Below, in pieces: positions 1-7,767 of a stretch of 15,266 bases of DNA. The notes beneath the pieces are model-generated. The model had not been told where the DNA came from. It searched no databases and saw only the letters and a program-made list of their open reading frames with translations. How positions within the stretch are numbered: the first letter of the stretch is position 1; every line of letters begins with the position of its first letter. Source of the DNA: an uncultured Eubacteriales bacterium (GTDB taxonomy: Bacteria; Bacillota; Clostridia; Christensenellales; Borkfalkiaceae). The position numbers and the translations under genes were made by a program. The stretch is taken from positions 1-15,266 of the forward strand of contig URMT01000037.1 of the NCBI GenBank assembly GCA_900549005.1. Reading direction: 5' to 3'.

Positions 1-363
1 CTCATACATCACGTACACGCCGCCGTCCTCCATATACACCTTATCCCCGCCGAGCGCTATGACGCGCTTTATGACATACTTATCTTCCGAATCAGGTGAG
101 GCGTATGGTTTTTCAAGCACTACGATGTCGCCGTAATCGGGTGTATCAAACTTATCCACAAACAGAAAATCTCCGCCCGGAACACCGCGCGAGGCCGCCC
201 CCGTAAGGCCGGGCGACATAGAGTCGCCAACGACGTAAATTCCCATAAACCGCACGGCGAAAAGTATTCTGCATAAAAGCAGAAACAAAAGTATGACGAA
301 GATAATAACCAGAGGGTCCCTGTACAGGGCGTATGGTTTTTTACCTAACAGTCTATCTTCCAT
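1..363 (-). CDS. lepB: Signal peptidase I (partial, C-terminal part outside window)
   Basis: Type I signal peptidase (family S26), a membrane-bound serine/lysine protease that removes signal peptides from secreted proteins. The first 121 residues are visible. There is a short basic cytoplasmic start, one membrane helix at about residues 18-37, and the catalytic serine in GDSMSP (Ser48). The general-base lysine lies in VIKRVIALGGD (Lys99). Both motifs are family hallmarks, and a single N-terminal helix is the usual Gram-positive layout. The ATG lies 3 bp after the stop of the upstream hydrolase gene and no good ribosome binding site is seen, so translation is probably coupled and the gene is the distal member of the sbcDC operon. 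The stretch between the serine and lysine motifs contains a Gly/Ala-rich insert (about residues 52-64) where the usual PTL..GD follows. The rest of the gene runs off the left edge. Confidence 0.93.
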   Translation of the reverse strand, partial: MEDRLLGKKPYALYRDPLVIIFVILLFLLLCRILFAVRFMGIYVVGDSMSPGLTGAASRGVPGGDFLFVDKFDTPDYGDIVVLEKPYASPDSEDKYVIKRVIALGGDKVYMEDGGVYVMYE

Positions 364-366
364 ATA

Positions 367-2037
367 TTAAAGCCACATTACGTTGTTTACAGCATACTGT
401 TCATCGCAAACTATGCTGAATCTGAGTTTTTTATTGAATGAAGCAAGGTGCATACCCTGCCCGTTTTTGAAGTCTTTGCTTTCCAGAAGCACGCTCTGCC
501 ATATACCGCCCGCAATCTGCCTGGCGGCCACAAATTTTTCGCCGCCGTCCATATCGCGCATAGTGAAAACAACTTCCGCGGGGTTATCGCAGAATACGTC
601 CATTTTAAGTATGGCGTCGTCTGACGGCGAATAACAGGGGTTGTTTAAGCGGTACGTCATAAGGCCGCATACCGAGTAAGCTCCCTTCAACCCGTCAGCC
701 TTTTCCACCACCTGCGGAAGAACGGCGTCGCTGGTGAGGAATATGCCCCCCAGCGCAAACGAACGGTCGGCTATCGAAAGGCTGTCTGCCCCGCCCCTGG
801 CGGTGTAGATTACCCTGCACTTTTTGCGCATATTCCTGAACTTTCCGCTCACCTTTCTTACAGCCATACGCGACCATACCGTAAAGCCGTTTGTGTAGCG
901 GGCATAGCAAAAAGCAAAGACCACCGCAGTCTTTTCGTATATGTTCAGATAGAAGTCGCGCGTTCCTCCTCTGCCGCCCTTATACGGCGCGGGAGTCCAT
1001 TCCCTCATAACCGAATCGATACAATCTTCGGCCATATACATTCCGAACTCCTCAGGCACGCCCTGCTGGTCGAACTCGGCGCGGGCGATGAGGTTCTGTT
1101 CTTCGTCTGCCATTACGGTTATAACAGCGGGTTTTGGCAGGAATACCTGCCTTTCGCGCACGAATTTGTCGAGGAACAGAAACATATCGTTCGTGCCCTC
1201 TACGTCTATGCAGCCGTTGCAGTGAACGGAGTACGATATTACGCTGTCACCCACGTAATTTTCGTTTATGCGCGAGAAAGTGTCGTACGCCCTGTCGTAG
1301 TCGAAGCGCTCGTCGTTGGTGGAACACAGCATCAGAACGGGACAGCGCACGAAGGGAGCGTATGCCTGGGAATCGATACCAGCGATAAAGCGGTACCTCT
1401 CTTCGTCGAACTGCGGTTCCTGCCCCCCGAACTTGTGATAACCGCCGTAGGTCATCCAGCCCGCCGCGCACACCGTAACAAGGCACGCAAGGTCGGCAAT
1501 CGTGGCGAGTTTCCAGCCAATTTCGCCGCCGTCGCGCAGTCCCACAACGCCTATTTTGTTTACCCCGCCGCGTTCTTTGAGGTAATTATAGCAGTATTTT
1601 GCCACCGCTACCCACTCGTACCAGCTCGTATGCAAGGCGTCCTCGTCGGCAAAATCCCTGTATCTTCCCCGTTCAGAATAATTTGCATAAGCCACGTTCT
1701 CGGGATATACGGTATAATTTTCGGCGCCTTCGGTCTTGCCGCGGTAATCAGGCATAAGCACGCTGTAACCGCGCCTTACAAAAAAATTCATAAGCTCGCC
1801 GTCAACGCTTCCCGAACTGTCGGGCAGAAGAATGACCGCGTCGTCTGCGGGCGCACTTGTATCCTGCGCAAACGCGGCGTAAATTTTTACGCGCCCCGCA
1901 CCCGTTTCCCTGCCGTAAAAGCTGAGGTATTGAGTTTTAATGCCGTCTTCCGTGCTTTCTCCCGTAATTTCGGCCTGCACGGGCAAAGTGTCGTCAAAAT
2001 TTTTCCACAGGGATACCGGCGTTAAAATATTAGACAA
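367..2037 (-). CDS. Alpha/beta-hydrolase-fold protein with substituted nucleophile
   Basis: A 556-residue cytoplasmic protein with no signal peptide or membrane segment. Residues about 40-300 resemble the dienelactone-hydrolase/acetyl-xylan-esterase type of alpha/beta hydrolase: an early beta strand (VILLPDS), a PDYRGKTEG segment, a nucleophile-elbow-like VGLRDGGEIGW, and an acid-residue-like CPVLMLCSTNDERFD with Asp242. A candidate histidine (His272) follows in SYSVHCNG. At the nucleophile position (G-x-S-x-G) the sequence has Arg168, so classical serine hydrolysis is doubtful. The C-terminal 250 residues look beta-rich and match no family I can name. The start is uncertain. An AGGAG at 2043-2047 is followed after 5 nt by TTG at 2035-2037, chosen here. 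An in-frame TTG at 2053-2055 would overlap sbcC by 7 nt but has no site of its own. It lies 11 bp behind sbcC and 3 bp ahead of lepB in one operon. Fold assignment is fairly secure; function is unknown. Confidence 0.75.
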   Translation of the reverse strand: MSNILTPVSLWKNFDDTLPVQAEITGESTEDGIKTQYLSFYGRETGAGRVKIYAAFAQDTSAPADDAVILLPDSSGSVDGELMNFFVRRGYSVLMPDYRGKTEGAENYTVYPENVAYANYSERGRYRDFADEDALHTSWYEWVAVAKYCYNYLKERGGVNKIGVVGLRDGGEIGWKLATIADLACLVTVCAAGWMTYGGYHKFGGQEPQFDEERYRFIAGIDSQAYAPFVRCPVLMLCSTNDERFDYDRAYDTFSRINENYVGDSVISYSVHCNGCIDVEGTNDMFLFLDKFVRERQVFLPKPAVITVMADEEQNLIARAEFDQQGVPEEFGMYMAEDCIDSVMREWTPAPYKGGRGGTRDFYLNIYEKTAVVFAFCYARYTNGFTVWSRMAVRKVSGKFRNMRKKCRVIYTARGGADSLSIADRSFALGGIFLTSDAVLPQVVEKADGLKGAYSVCGLMTYRLNNPCYSPSDDAILKMDVFCDNPAEVVFTMRDMDGGEKFVAARQIAGGIWQSVLLESKDFKNGQGMHLASFNKKLRFSIVCDEQYAVNNVMWL

Positions 2038-2048
2038 AACAACTCCTG

Positions 2049-4721
2049 TCAGCAACTGATTTTTATGGTTGAGCCGTGGCTCTCAGTTGCTTTGCTAACT
2101 AAAATTTTACTGTTTATTCTGTGTTTAAGCTCTTCGACGTGGCTGATAAGGCCTATCGAAAAGTTATCGTTTTTCAGCTTTTCGAGCGCGCCGAGAACGG
2201 TATCTATCAGGTCGCCGTCAAGCGTGCCGAAGCCTTCGTCGAGGAAGAAAAATTCTATCGATTTTAAAGACCTGTTGCATATTGCCGCGCTGAGCGCAAG
2301 TGCGAGCGAGAGCGAAACGAGGAATGTTTCACCGCCTGAAAGCGTTTTTACCTTCCTGAGCTCTCCCCCGTTATAGTTGTCGCCCACGCAGAAATTATTG
2401 TCTGTATACGAAAGATAATACCTGCCGTCGGTAAGGTCAATCAAAGTGCGCGACGCCGCGCGGGAAATGTTGACGAGGTGTTCGCCCGCAATATATTCCA
2501 TAAACTTGTTGTCGCGGATTAGGCTTTTGAGCTTTGCAATCAGGTCGCGCTCACGCCTTACCGAGGCAACTTTTTCTTCGAGCGCGGCCTTTTCTTTCAG
2601 CCTCTTTTTAAGGTCATCCACGCTCTTGCCTGCAACGGCGAGCTTTCCTGAAAGCTCGTTGAAAGCGGCTTCCGTTTCGGTCTTTTTAAGTTTTGCCGCT
2701 TCAACCTGCTCCCTGGTGACGAGGTCTATACCCTTCTCCGCGCGGTAGCTCTCCGCCGCGCTCTTTGCGGCGGCGTAATCTGCGGTAAAATTAGTATATG
2801 CCGTATAGGCTTGTTCGTAGCCCCTGTATTTTTCAACGAGCGCGCGGCACTCTTCAATGCCGCCTGCGCCTGCCTTTTCAAGACTTTGTTTAAGTTCGCC
2901 GTCCGCGCGTTCAAACAGGCTTTTTGCCGACGCAGTCTTTGCGGCGTTGGCGGCGACGGCCGCCCTGTTCTGCGAAAGACGCTCCCTTGCAATTTCGCAG
3001 TCGGAAGAAAGTTTTTTCTTCTTCGCCTTGGCGGCCTCGGTTGCGGCGCGCGCCTCAGAAAGTTTTCTGTCGTAATCCTGCGTATCGCCGAACACCTCTT
3101 TCAGCCTGGACGCAGTTTCGTCGCGCTCGGCCGCCAGAGCGGCGCCGCGCGCCTTTACCTCTTCCACCTTTGCCGTAAGCGCTTCAAGCCTTGCAGAACA
3201 GGTCTTTATATCTCCCGCAATCTTAGTCATCTGCGTTTCGGCCTTTCTGCGCGCAGACATCTGCTCGCGGAACTGCTCTATCGTGTCGCCCACGTTGAGC
3301 TTTGCATCTTTGAGCGCGAGTATCAAATCTTTGTATTCGTCCGCCTTGCGCGACAGCTCTTTATCGATAAACTCATAGAGCGGCGAACTGTCGCCGAAGG
3401 TGCGTATTTCGGCCTGCAAATCTTTGAGATAGCAGAGCGTGCGGGCATATTCGTCCTTCAAAATTCCGCCTTTAAGCTGTTTGCGGAAGTATTCGTCTAT
3501 ATCCGGTTCGGGCATTGCGGCGAGCTTTTCTTCCGCAGATTTGCCCTCGGCGGTAAGCCGTTCAAGCTCGCTGCCTTTTTCCGTGCAGGCAGATACCGCG
3601 GCTCTGTATTCTTCGCGGCAGGCGTCAAGTTCGCGTATCTTTGCGCGGTAGCTTTTTACAGTGAGCAGAACGCTCTCCATCGCGCTTTCGGCGCGTTGCA
3701 GGCTCTCTATCTGCTCGTCGGCGCGGCTGTCTTCAAGCGCTTTTTCGGCGACGGCAAGCGCCGCTTCAAATGTTTTGCCCTCTTCCGAAAGTTTTTTCGC
3801 CTCGGCGGCAAGCGCAATCAGCTCCCCTTCCGCCGCACTCTTTTCGTTGGCGTTCTTAACGGCGTTTTCGCAGTGGGAAAGCGAGGGCAGAACTTTGCCC
3901 AGCTCGTCGAATTCGGGCTTGCGCTTTTCAAGCTCCTGCAATTTTTCTGCCGCGGCAAGGTACTTTACCTTTTTATCGTACAGCAACGAGAGCGAGGCAT
4001 ACTCCTCCGCCGCGTTTGCGGCGAGCGCCTTCTGCCTTTCAACCCCGGCAGAAAGGGCGGCCTTCTGCGCCTCCTCTTCGGCAAGTTTTTCTTTGGTGTC
4101 GTTTTCATACACGCTCAGGCTGCCCGATACAGTGGCAAAAGCCGTCTCGGCGGCGCTCTCCCTTGCAGAGAGCTTGGCTTTGAGCGTTTTACCGTACTTT
4201 TGAAGGTTGAAAAGCCTTTCTATCAGCTCTATCCTTTCGGCGGGAGCCGAGTTGACGAACTGCGCGAATTCGCCCTGAGGAAGGGCGATACACTTGCGGA
4301 AATCTTCTTTGTTTATGCCTATTATTTCGGTAATCTTATCGCCTACCGATTTGACGTTGTCGGCAATGGCGGCCGACCTGCCGCCCTCTTTCAGCTCGTA
4401 TAAAAACGCCTTGTGCGTGCCGCTTTTGCGCTTTATGTTGCGCTCGACGAGGTACGTCCTGCGCGCGCCGTCTGAAAATATGTCGAACGTGAACTTTACG
4501 TCAAGTTCGTCGCACTTGTAGTTGATTTTATCTATTTTGTCTGGATTGCGCTCTATGTCGCCGTACAGCGCAAAGTTGATTGCGTCGAGTATGGTGCTCT
4601 TTCCGCTGCCCGTCTCGCCGAATATTCCGAATATTCCGCTTTGCAGAAGCGGTTCAAAGTCTATCGAAGCTCTTTCAGAAAAGCTGTTGAGTCCGCAGAA
4701 TTCAAGTTTTACAGGTTTCAT
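2049..4721 (-). CDS. sbcC: Exonuclease subunit SbcC, SMC-like ATPase (Rad50 homologue)
   Basis: ATPase subunit of the SbcCD nuclease, which opens hairpins and processes protein-blocked DNA ends in the cytoplasm. The N-terminal half-domain has Walker A GETGSGKST (35-43) and a Q-loop in ALPQGEF (Gln149). A long Ala/Glu/Lys-rich antiparallel coiled coil spans about residues 170-700. The C-terminal half-domain has the ABC signature LSGGE (794-798), Walker B with FFFLDEGFGTLD (about 824-835) and the H-loop histidine (His861). At 890 residues it is shorter than the roughly 1,050 of E. coli SbcC. The apex of the coil (about 400-455) has no CxxC zinc-hook motif and none occurs elsewhere, which is unusual. 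The ATG overlaps the sbcD stop by 4 bp (ATGA) and is preceded by a strong GGAGGAA, so the two subunits are translationally coupled. Identification is secure. Confidence 0.96.
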   Translation of the reverse strand: MKPVKLEFCGLNSFSERASIDFEPLLQSGIFGIFGETGSGKSTILDAINFALYGDIERNPDKIDKINYKCDELDVKFTFDIFSDGARRTYLVERNIKRKSGTHKAFLYELKEGGRSAAIADNVKSVGDKITEIIGINKEDFRKCIALPQGEFAQFVNSAPAERIELIERLFNLQKYGKTLKAKLSARESAAETAFATVSGSLSVYENDTKEKLAEEEAQKAALSAGVERQKALAANAAEEYASLSLLYDKKVKYLAAAEKLQELEKRKPEFDELGKVLPSLSHCENAVKNANEKSAAEGELIALAAEAKKLSEEGKTFEAALAVAEKALEDSRADEQIESLQRAESAMESVLLTVKSYRAKIRELDACREEYRAAVSACTEKGSELERLTAEGKSAEEKLAAMPEPDIDEYFRKQLKGGILKDEYARTLCYLKDLQAEIRTFGDSSPLYEFIDKELSRKADEYKDLILALKDAKLNVGDTIEQFREQMSARRKAETQMTKIAGDIKTCSARLEALTAKVEEVKARGAALAAERDETASRLKEVFGDTQDYDRKLSEARAATEAAKAKKKKLSSDCEIARERLSQNRAAVAANAAKTASAKSLFERADGELKQSLEKAGAGGIEECRALVEKYRGYEQAYTAYTNFTADYAAAKSAAESYRAEKGIDLVTREQVEAAKLKKTETEAAFNELSGKLAVAGKSVDDLKKRLKEKAALEEKVASVRRERDLIAKLKSLIRDNKFMEYIAGEHLVNISRAASRTLIDLTDGRYYLSYTDNNFCVGDNYNGGELRKVKTLSGGETFLVSLSLALALSAAICNRSLKSIEFFFLDEGFGTLDGDLIDTVLGALEKLKNDNFSIGLISHVEELKHRINSKILVSKATESHGSTIKISC

Positions 4722-5866
4722 TCTTCCTCCGTAAGCGAAAGAAAGAGCGCCAGAAGGTCGGCGGGAACTTCGGTGCCGAAGCGCGAATTGTAGTATTCGG
4801 AAAATAGCTGCGAAGAACTTTTGCCCGCATTTTCGGCGGCGTAGCCCGCGCCGAGTTCAGATTCCACCGACATTTTTAGCGAATATAAGTTTTCGCACGA
4901 GCGCAGCCCGCTGATTTCGGTGGGCGAGAGCGGAGATGAAAGGTTGAGCGTAAGTTCGGCAAGCGCCTCTTTGTTCGCCTCCAAAAGAGCCACGCCGTCG
5001 GCGGCGGAGTTGGCCTGCAACCTCACCAGCTTTTTGCAGGAGGTGAGCGGCACAATCTTTAAATCGTGAACGCCGCTACCATCTATGTCGAATACGCTCA
5101 CGCTCTTTTCCTGACCCGCTTCGTCGAAAGTAAAGCGCATTATCGCGCCGCTGTAATATATGTTTTCGCCAAGCTTCTGCCTTCTGTGCAGGTGTCCGAG
5201 CGCGCTGTAATCGCACTTGGGGAACAGGTTAAGCCCTACGGCGCGTGCGCCGCCCAAATCGATTTCGCGCTCGCTGTCGCCCGCCTTGCCGCCTGCGGCA
5301 AAAATGTGCGAAAGAAATACCGATGGCATCTTTTCCGCCTTGCCGCGCTCGCCGTAATCTATCCACCTCTTCATCTTGTCGGCAAAACTTTCGTCTGATT
5401 TACCCTCTTTGAAGCGCGCTTCGTTGGGGTAGGGCAAGGTATTTATATACACCCTTTCGCCTGCCGCATTTTCAAACACGGCATAGCCCCCGCCCGAAAG
5501 CACGGGCCAGCATCTTCCGCGCTTTGCGCAGTCGAGCGCTTTTAAGTTGTTGCCTACGGTGTAAATGTTCAGCTCTTCCGAAAGCGCCTGGGCCGCAGTA
5601 AGGCGCACGTAATCGTCGTGGTTTCCGCTGATTATCAGCACCGCGCACGTCGAGGCAATGTTCTTTACCGAAGAATAAAAAATTTCCTCCGCCTCGGCAG
5701 AGGGCGTATAGGTGTCGAACACGTCGCCCGCAACTAAGAGGAGGTCGGCCTCCTCTCTGCGGCAGATGTCGCCTATTTCGCCGAGCACGGCTTTGAACTC
5801 TTCTCCCCTGTCCCTGCCCATCAGCTTTTTGCCGATGTGCCAGTCAGAGGTATGCACAATCTTCAT
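4718..5866 (-). CDS. sbcD: Exonuclease subunit SbcD (Mre11 homologue)
   Basis: Metal-dependent (Mn) nuclease subunit of SbcCD. All phosphodiesterase motifs are present: SDWH (Asp8, His10), AGDVFD (Asp48), SGNHD (Asn82, His83), the SHI histidine (His187) and GHLH (His225, His227). The YYSGAIMRFTFDE segment after GHLH is typical of SbcD. Length is 382 residues, close to the family norm of about 390-400. I start it at the ATG at 5864-5866, which gives the usual MKIVHTSDWHIG opening. The frame extends upstream to a TTG at 5882-5884, but that TTG overlaps the likely ribosome binding site (GAGGG) and would add six atypical residues. First gene of the operon sbcD-sbcC-hydrolase-lepB; a promoter lies about 120 bp upstream. 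Confidence 0.96.
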   Translation of the reverse strand: MKIVHTSDWHIGKKLMGRDRGEEFKAVLGEIGDICRREEADLLLVAGDVFDTYTPSAEAEEIFYSSVKNIASTCAVLIISGNHDDYVRLTAAQALSEELNIYTVGNNLKALDCAKRGRCWPVLSGGGYAVFENAAGERVYINTLPYPNEARFKEGKSDESFADKMKRWIDYGERGKAEKMPSVFLSHIFAAGGKAGDSEREIDLGGARAVGLNLFPKCDYSALGHLHRRQKLGENIYYSGAIMRFTFDEAGQEKSVSVFDIDGSGVHDLKIVPLTSCKKLVRLQANSAADGVALLEANKEALAELTLNLSSPLSPTEISGLRSCENLYSLKMSVESELGAGYAAENAGKSSSQLFSEYYNSRFGTEVPADLLALFLSLTEEE

Positions 5867-5882
5867 ACAGAAACTGTCCCTC

Positions 5883-5906
5883 AAAAAGTGCGCCGCCGCA
5901 CGGCGC
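5883..5906 (-). promoter_or_regulatory. Terminator-like hairpin in the sbcD leader
   Basis: In the predicted sbcD transcript, a 6-bp all-GC stem (GCGCCG at 5906-5901 with CGGCGC at 5895-5890, 5-nt loop) is followed by AC and five U residues at 5887-5883, right before the GAGGG ribosome binding site. This has the shape of an intrinsic terminator or of a structure that could mask the start. The region is very GC-rich, so the fold could be incidental. Confidence 0.35.
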
Positions 5907-5925
5907 CAACGCCGCGCGCAAACGG

Positions 5926-5954
5926 TTGCATTTTTACGCAGTTTGCGTTATAAT
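5926..5954 (+). promoter_or_regulatory. Promoter for the DnaD-like gene, with dyad in the spacer
   Basis: TTGCAT (5926-5931), a 17-nt spacer and a consensus TATAAT (5949-5954). The -35 matches consensus at only three positions. The spacer holds a dyad, ACGCA-gtt-TGCGT (5936-5948), which abuts the -10 box and could be an operator. Predicted transcription start is about 5961, giving an 80-nt leader. It faces the sbcD promoter. A small hairpin (TCCGC-tatg-GCGGA, 5966-5979) lies between the two predicted start sites. Confidence 0.55.
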
Positions 5955-5988
5955 CGTAATCAGGTTCCGCTATGGCGGATATGCTTTA

Positions 5989-6017
5989 ATTATATTCCTT
6001 TCGAGCAAATAAATCAA
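5989..6017 (-). promoter_or_regulatory. Sigma-70/A-type promoter for the sbcD operon
   Basis: On the minus strand, TTGATT (6017-6012) and TATAAT (5994-5989) are separated by exactly 17 nt. Transcription would start near 5982 and give a leader of about 115 nt before sbcD. Confidence 0.65.
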
Positions 6018-6040
6018 GCGATAAGACGGAGTTTTGCAAT

Positions 6041-7756
6041 ATGGCTTTCATCTCCCTGTCGCCCGAACTGAAAGCAAAGTCTTTTACGGGCATAGAAAAC
6101 AAGTTCATAACCAAGTATATGCCCGTTCTGGACCCGCTTGCCGTAAAGGTATATATATATGGTCTGTACCTGTGCGGAGTTTCGGGCTCGTTTACGGTTG
6201 ACGACCTTGCAAAGAGCCTGGGCATCACCGAGGAACAGGCGGTGAGCTGTTTTGAATACCTCGACGAGTTCGAGCTGGTTAAAATTACCTCGCGCGAGCC
6301 GTTTGAGGTCACGTATGAAGAGACGGAAAACATAAGCGGCGCGCCCAAAAAGTATAAACCCGAAAAATACGCCGACTTTGCGCGCGGCGTACAGGCAATA
6401 ATAAAGGGCAGAATGATTTCGCCGAACGAGTACCGCGAATACTTCTACCTTATGGAGGAGTACGGCTTTGAACAGAGCGCCCTTCTGATGATAGTAAACT
6501 ACTGCGTCAATATGAAGGGCGACGACATACGCGTGCAGTACATAAAAAAGGTTGCCAAGAGCTTTGCCGCCGAGGGCGCCGTCACCGCCAAAAAGGTGGA
6601 CGAAAAACTGGCGCAGTACACCTTCTCTACTCCCGCCCTCTTAAAGATTTTTGCCGCGGCAAAAATTTCGCGCAGGCCTGGAATAGAGGACGACAAGCTG
6701 TATAAAAAATGGACGAACGGGCTTGGCTTTTCTGACGACGCGATAATCTGCGCCGCCACTTTTTTCAGGGCCAAAACAACAGAGCGCATAGACGAGGCGC
6801 TGGAAGAACTGTACAGAAACAAAAAATTCGACGTAAAAGAGATAGAATACTACTGCAAGAACAAAAACTCGCTGCACGCCGCCACCCTCGACATAGCAAA
6901 GTGCCTTGGGGTATACGTGCAGAGCGCCGCGCCCTACATTGAAAATTACACGGGCAAATGGTGCGATATGGGCTATGAGGCGGACACCTTGCGCACGCTT
7001 GCCTCATACTGCTTCACTCACGGCAGGAAGTCGTTCGAGAGTATGGACGACTTTGTGAAGGAGCTTTACAGTCAGGGCATTATAAGCGGCAAGGCGGTGA
7101 ATTCGTACATAGAGATGAGCAATGCCGAAGAGGAATTTTTGAAAAAAGTTCTGTCTATGTGCGGGCTGACGCGCCGCATTATCGCGCCCGACAAGGAGTT
7201 TTTGGCGCGTTGGAGACAGTGGGAATTTTCAGACGAGATGATTTTAAAGGCCGCCGAACTTTCGGCAGGCAAGAACAACCCCCTCGCCTATATGAACGGC
7301 GTGCTCTCCGCGTGGAAGTCAGATGGCGTGTTCACACCCGACAAAATACAGAGCGCCGTCAAGGCCTCCACCCCCAGGGGCGAGCGCACGGTGGACAGGT
7401 CTGTGATAGAAAACCACTACGCCCAACTGAGGCAGATTGCCGAAAGCAGGGCGGAACAGGCGCTTGAAAACGCAATGGCCGACAAGACCTATTCAGACCT
7501 GCACAAACTTATAAATTCGCTGAACATAAAGCTGGCGTTTGCCGAAAGCCGCGCCGACGGCACGCAGGAAGGCATTGAACGCGAGCTGAAAGATGCAGAG
7601 AATAGAGCCGACGAAAGGCTTAACGAGCTTGGTATAGACAAGGCCGACTTCACGCCCCGTTACAGCTGCAAAATTTGCGGCGACACGGGCTACGACGCGA
7701 GCGGCAAGCCCTGCAAATGCCTTAAAAAGTTTATCGAAGATTATAAAAACAGCTGA
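6041..7756 (+). CDS. DnaD-repeat replication protein with DnaC/DnaI-like zinc tail
   Basis: Likely replication-initiation or helicase-loading protein of the DnaD/DnaB family (Bacillota). Residues 1-95 form a DnaD-like winged-helix N-terminus. Four helical segments follow that look like DnaD C-terminal-type repeats, at about 127-190, 207-270, 290-357 and 365-440. The last one carries the clearest match, YMNGVLSAWKSDGVFTPDKI (417-436), to the family pattern YxxxIxxxWxxxGxxT. Residues 455-535 are a charged coiled coil. Residues 541-562 hold a CxxC-x11-CxC cluster (Cys543, 546, 558, 560) within CKICGDTGY and GKPCKCL. Coil plus cluster resemble the N-terminal helicase-binding region of clostridial DnaC/DnaI loaders, whose AAA+ domain would follow; here the protein stops at 571. 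Typical DnaD is only about 230-340 residues. The ATG at 6041 has a modest GGAG about 10 nt upstream. The gene is alone in its transcription unit. Confidence 0.85.
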   Translation: MAFISLSPELKAKSFTGIENKFITKYMPVLDPLAVKVYIYGLYLCGVSGSFTVDDLAKSLGITEEQAVSCFEYLDEFELVKITSREPFEVTYEETENISGAPKKYKPEKYADFARGVQAIIKGRMISPNEYREYFYLMEEYGFEQSALLMIVNYCVNMKGDDIRVQYIKKVAKSFAAEGAVTAKKVDEKLAQYTFSTPALLKIFAAAKISRRPGIEDDKLYKKWTNGLGFSDDAIICAATFFRAKTTERIDEALEELYRNKKFDVKEIEYYCKNKNSLHAATLDIAKCLGVYVQSAAPYIENYTGKWCDMGYEADTLRTLASYCFTHGRKSFESMDDFVKELYSQGIISGKAVNSYIEMSNAEEEFLKKVLSMCGLTRRIIAPDKEFLARWRQWEFSDEMILKAAELSAGKNNPLAYMNGVLSAWKSDGVFTPDKIQSAVKASTPRGERTVDRSVIENHYAQLRQIAESRAEQALENAMADKTYSDLHKLINSLNIKLAFAESRADGTQEGIERELKDAENRADERLNELGIDKADFTPRYSCKICGDTGYDASGKPCKCLKKFIEDYKNS

Positions 7757-7767
7757 AAACTATAAAA

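Noticed and set aside
1222..2025. A 267-codon plus-strand frame opposite the hydrolase gene
   Set aside because: Shadow frame with no recognisable family; the opposite strand has the fold motifs and operon spacing.
2811..4403. A 530-codon plus-strand frame inside sbcC
   Set aside because: It is antisense to the sbcC coiled coil; its length comes from codon bias in an Ala/Glu/Lys-rich gene. The product has no recognisable motif, and sbcC is unambiguous.
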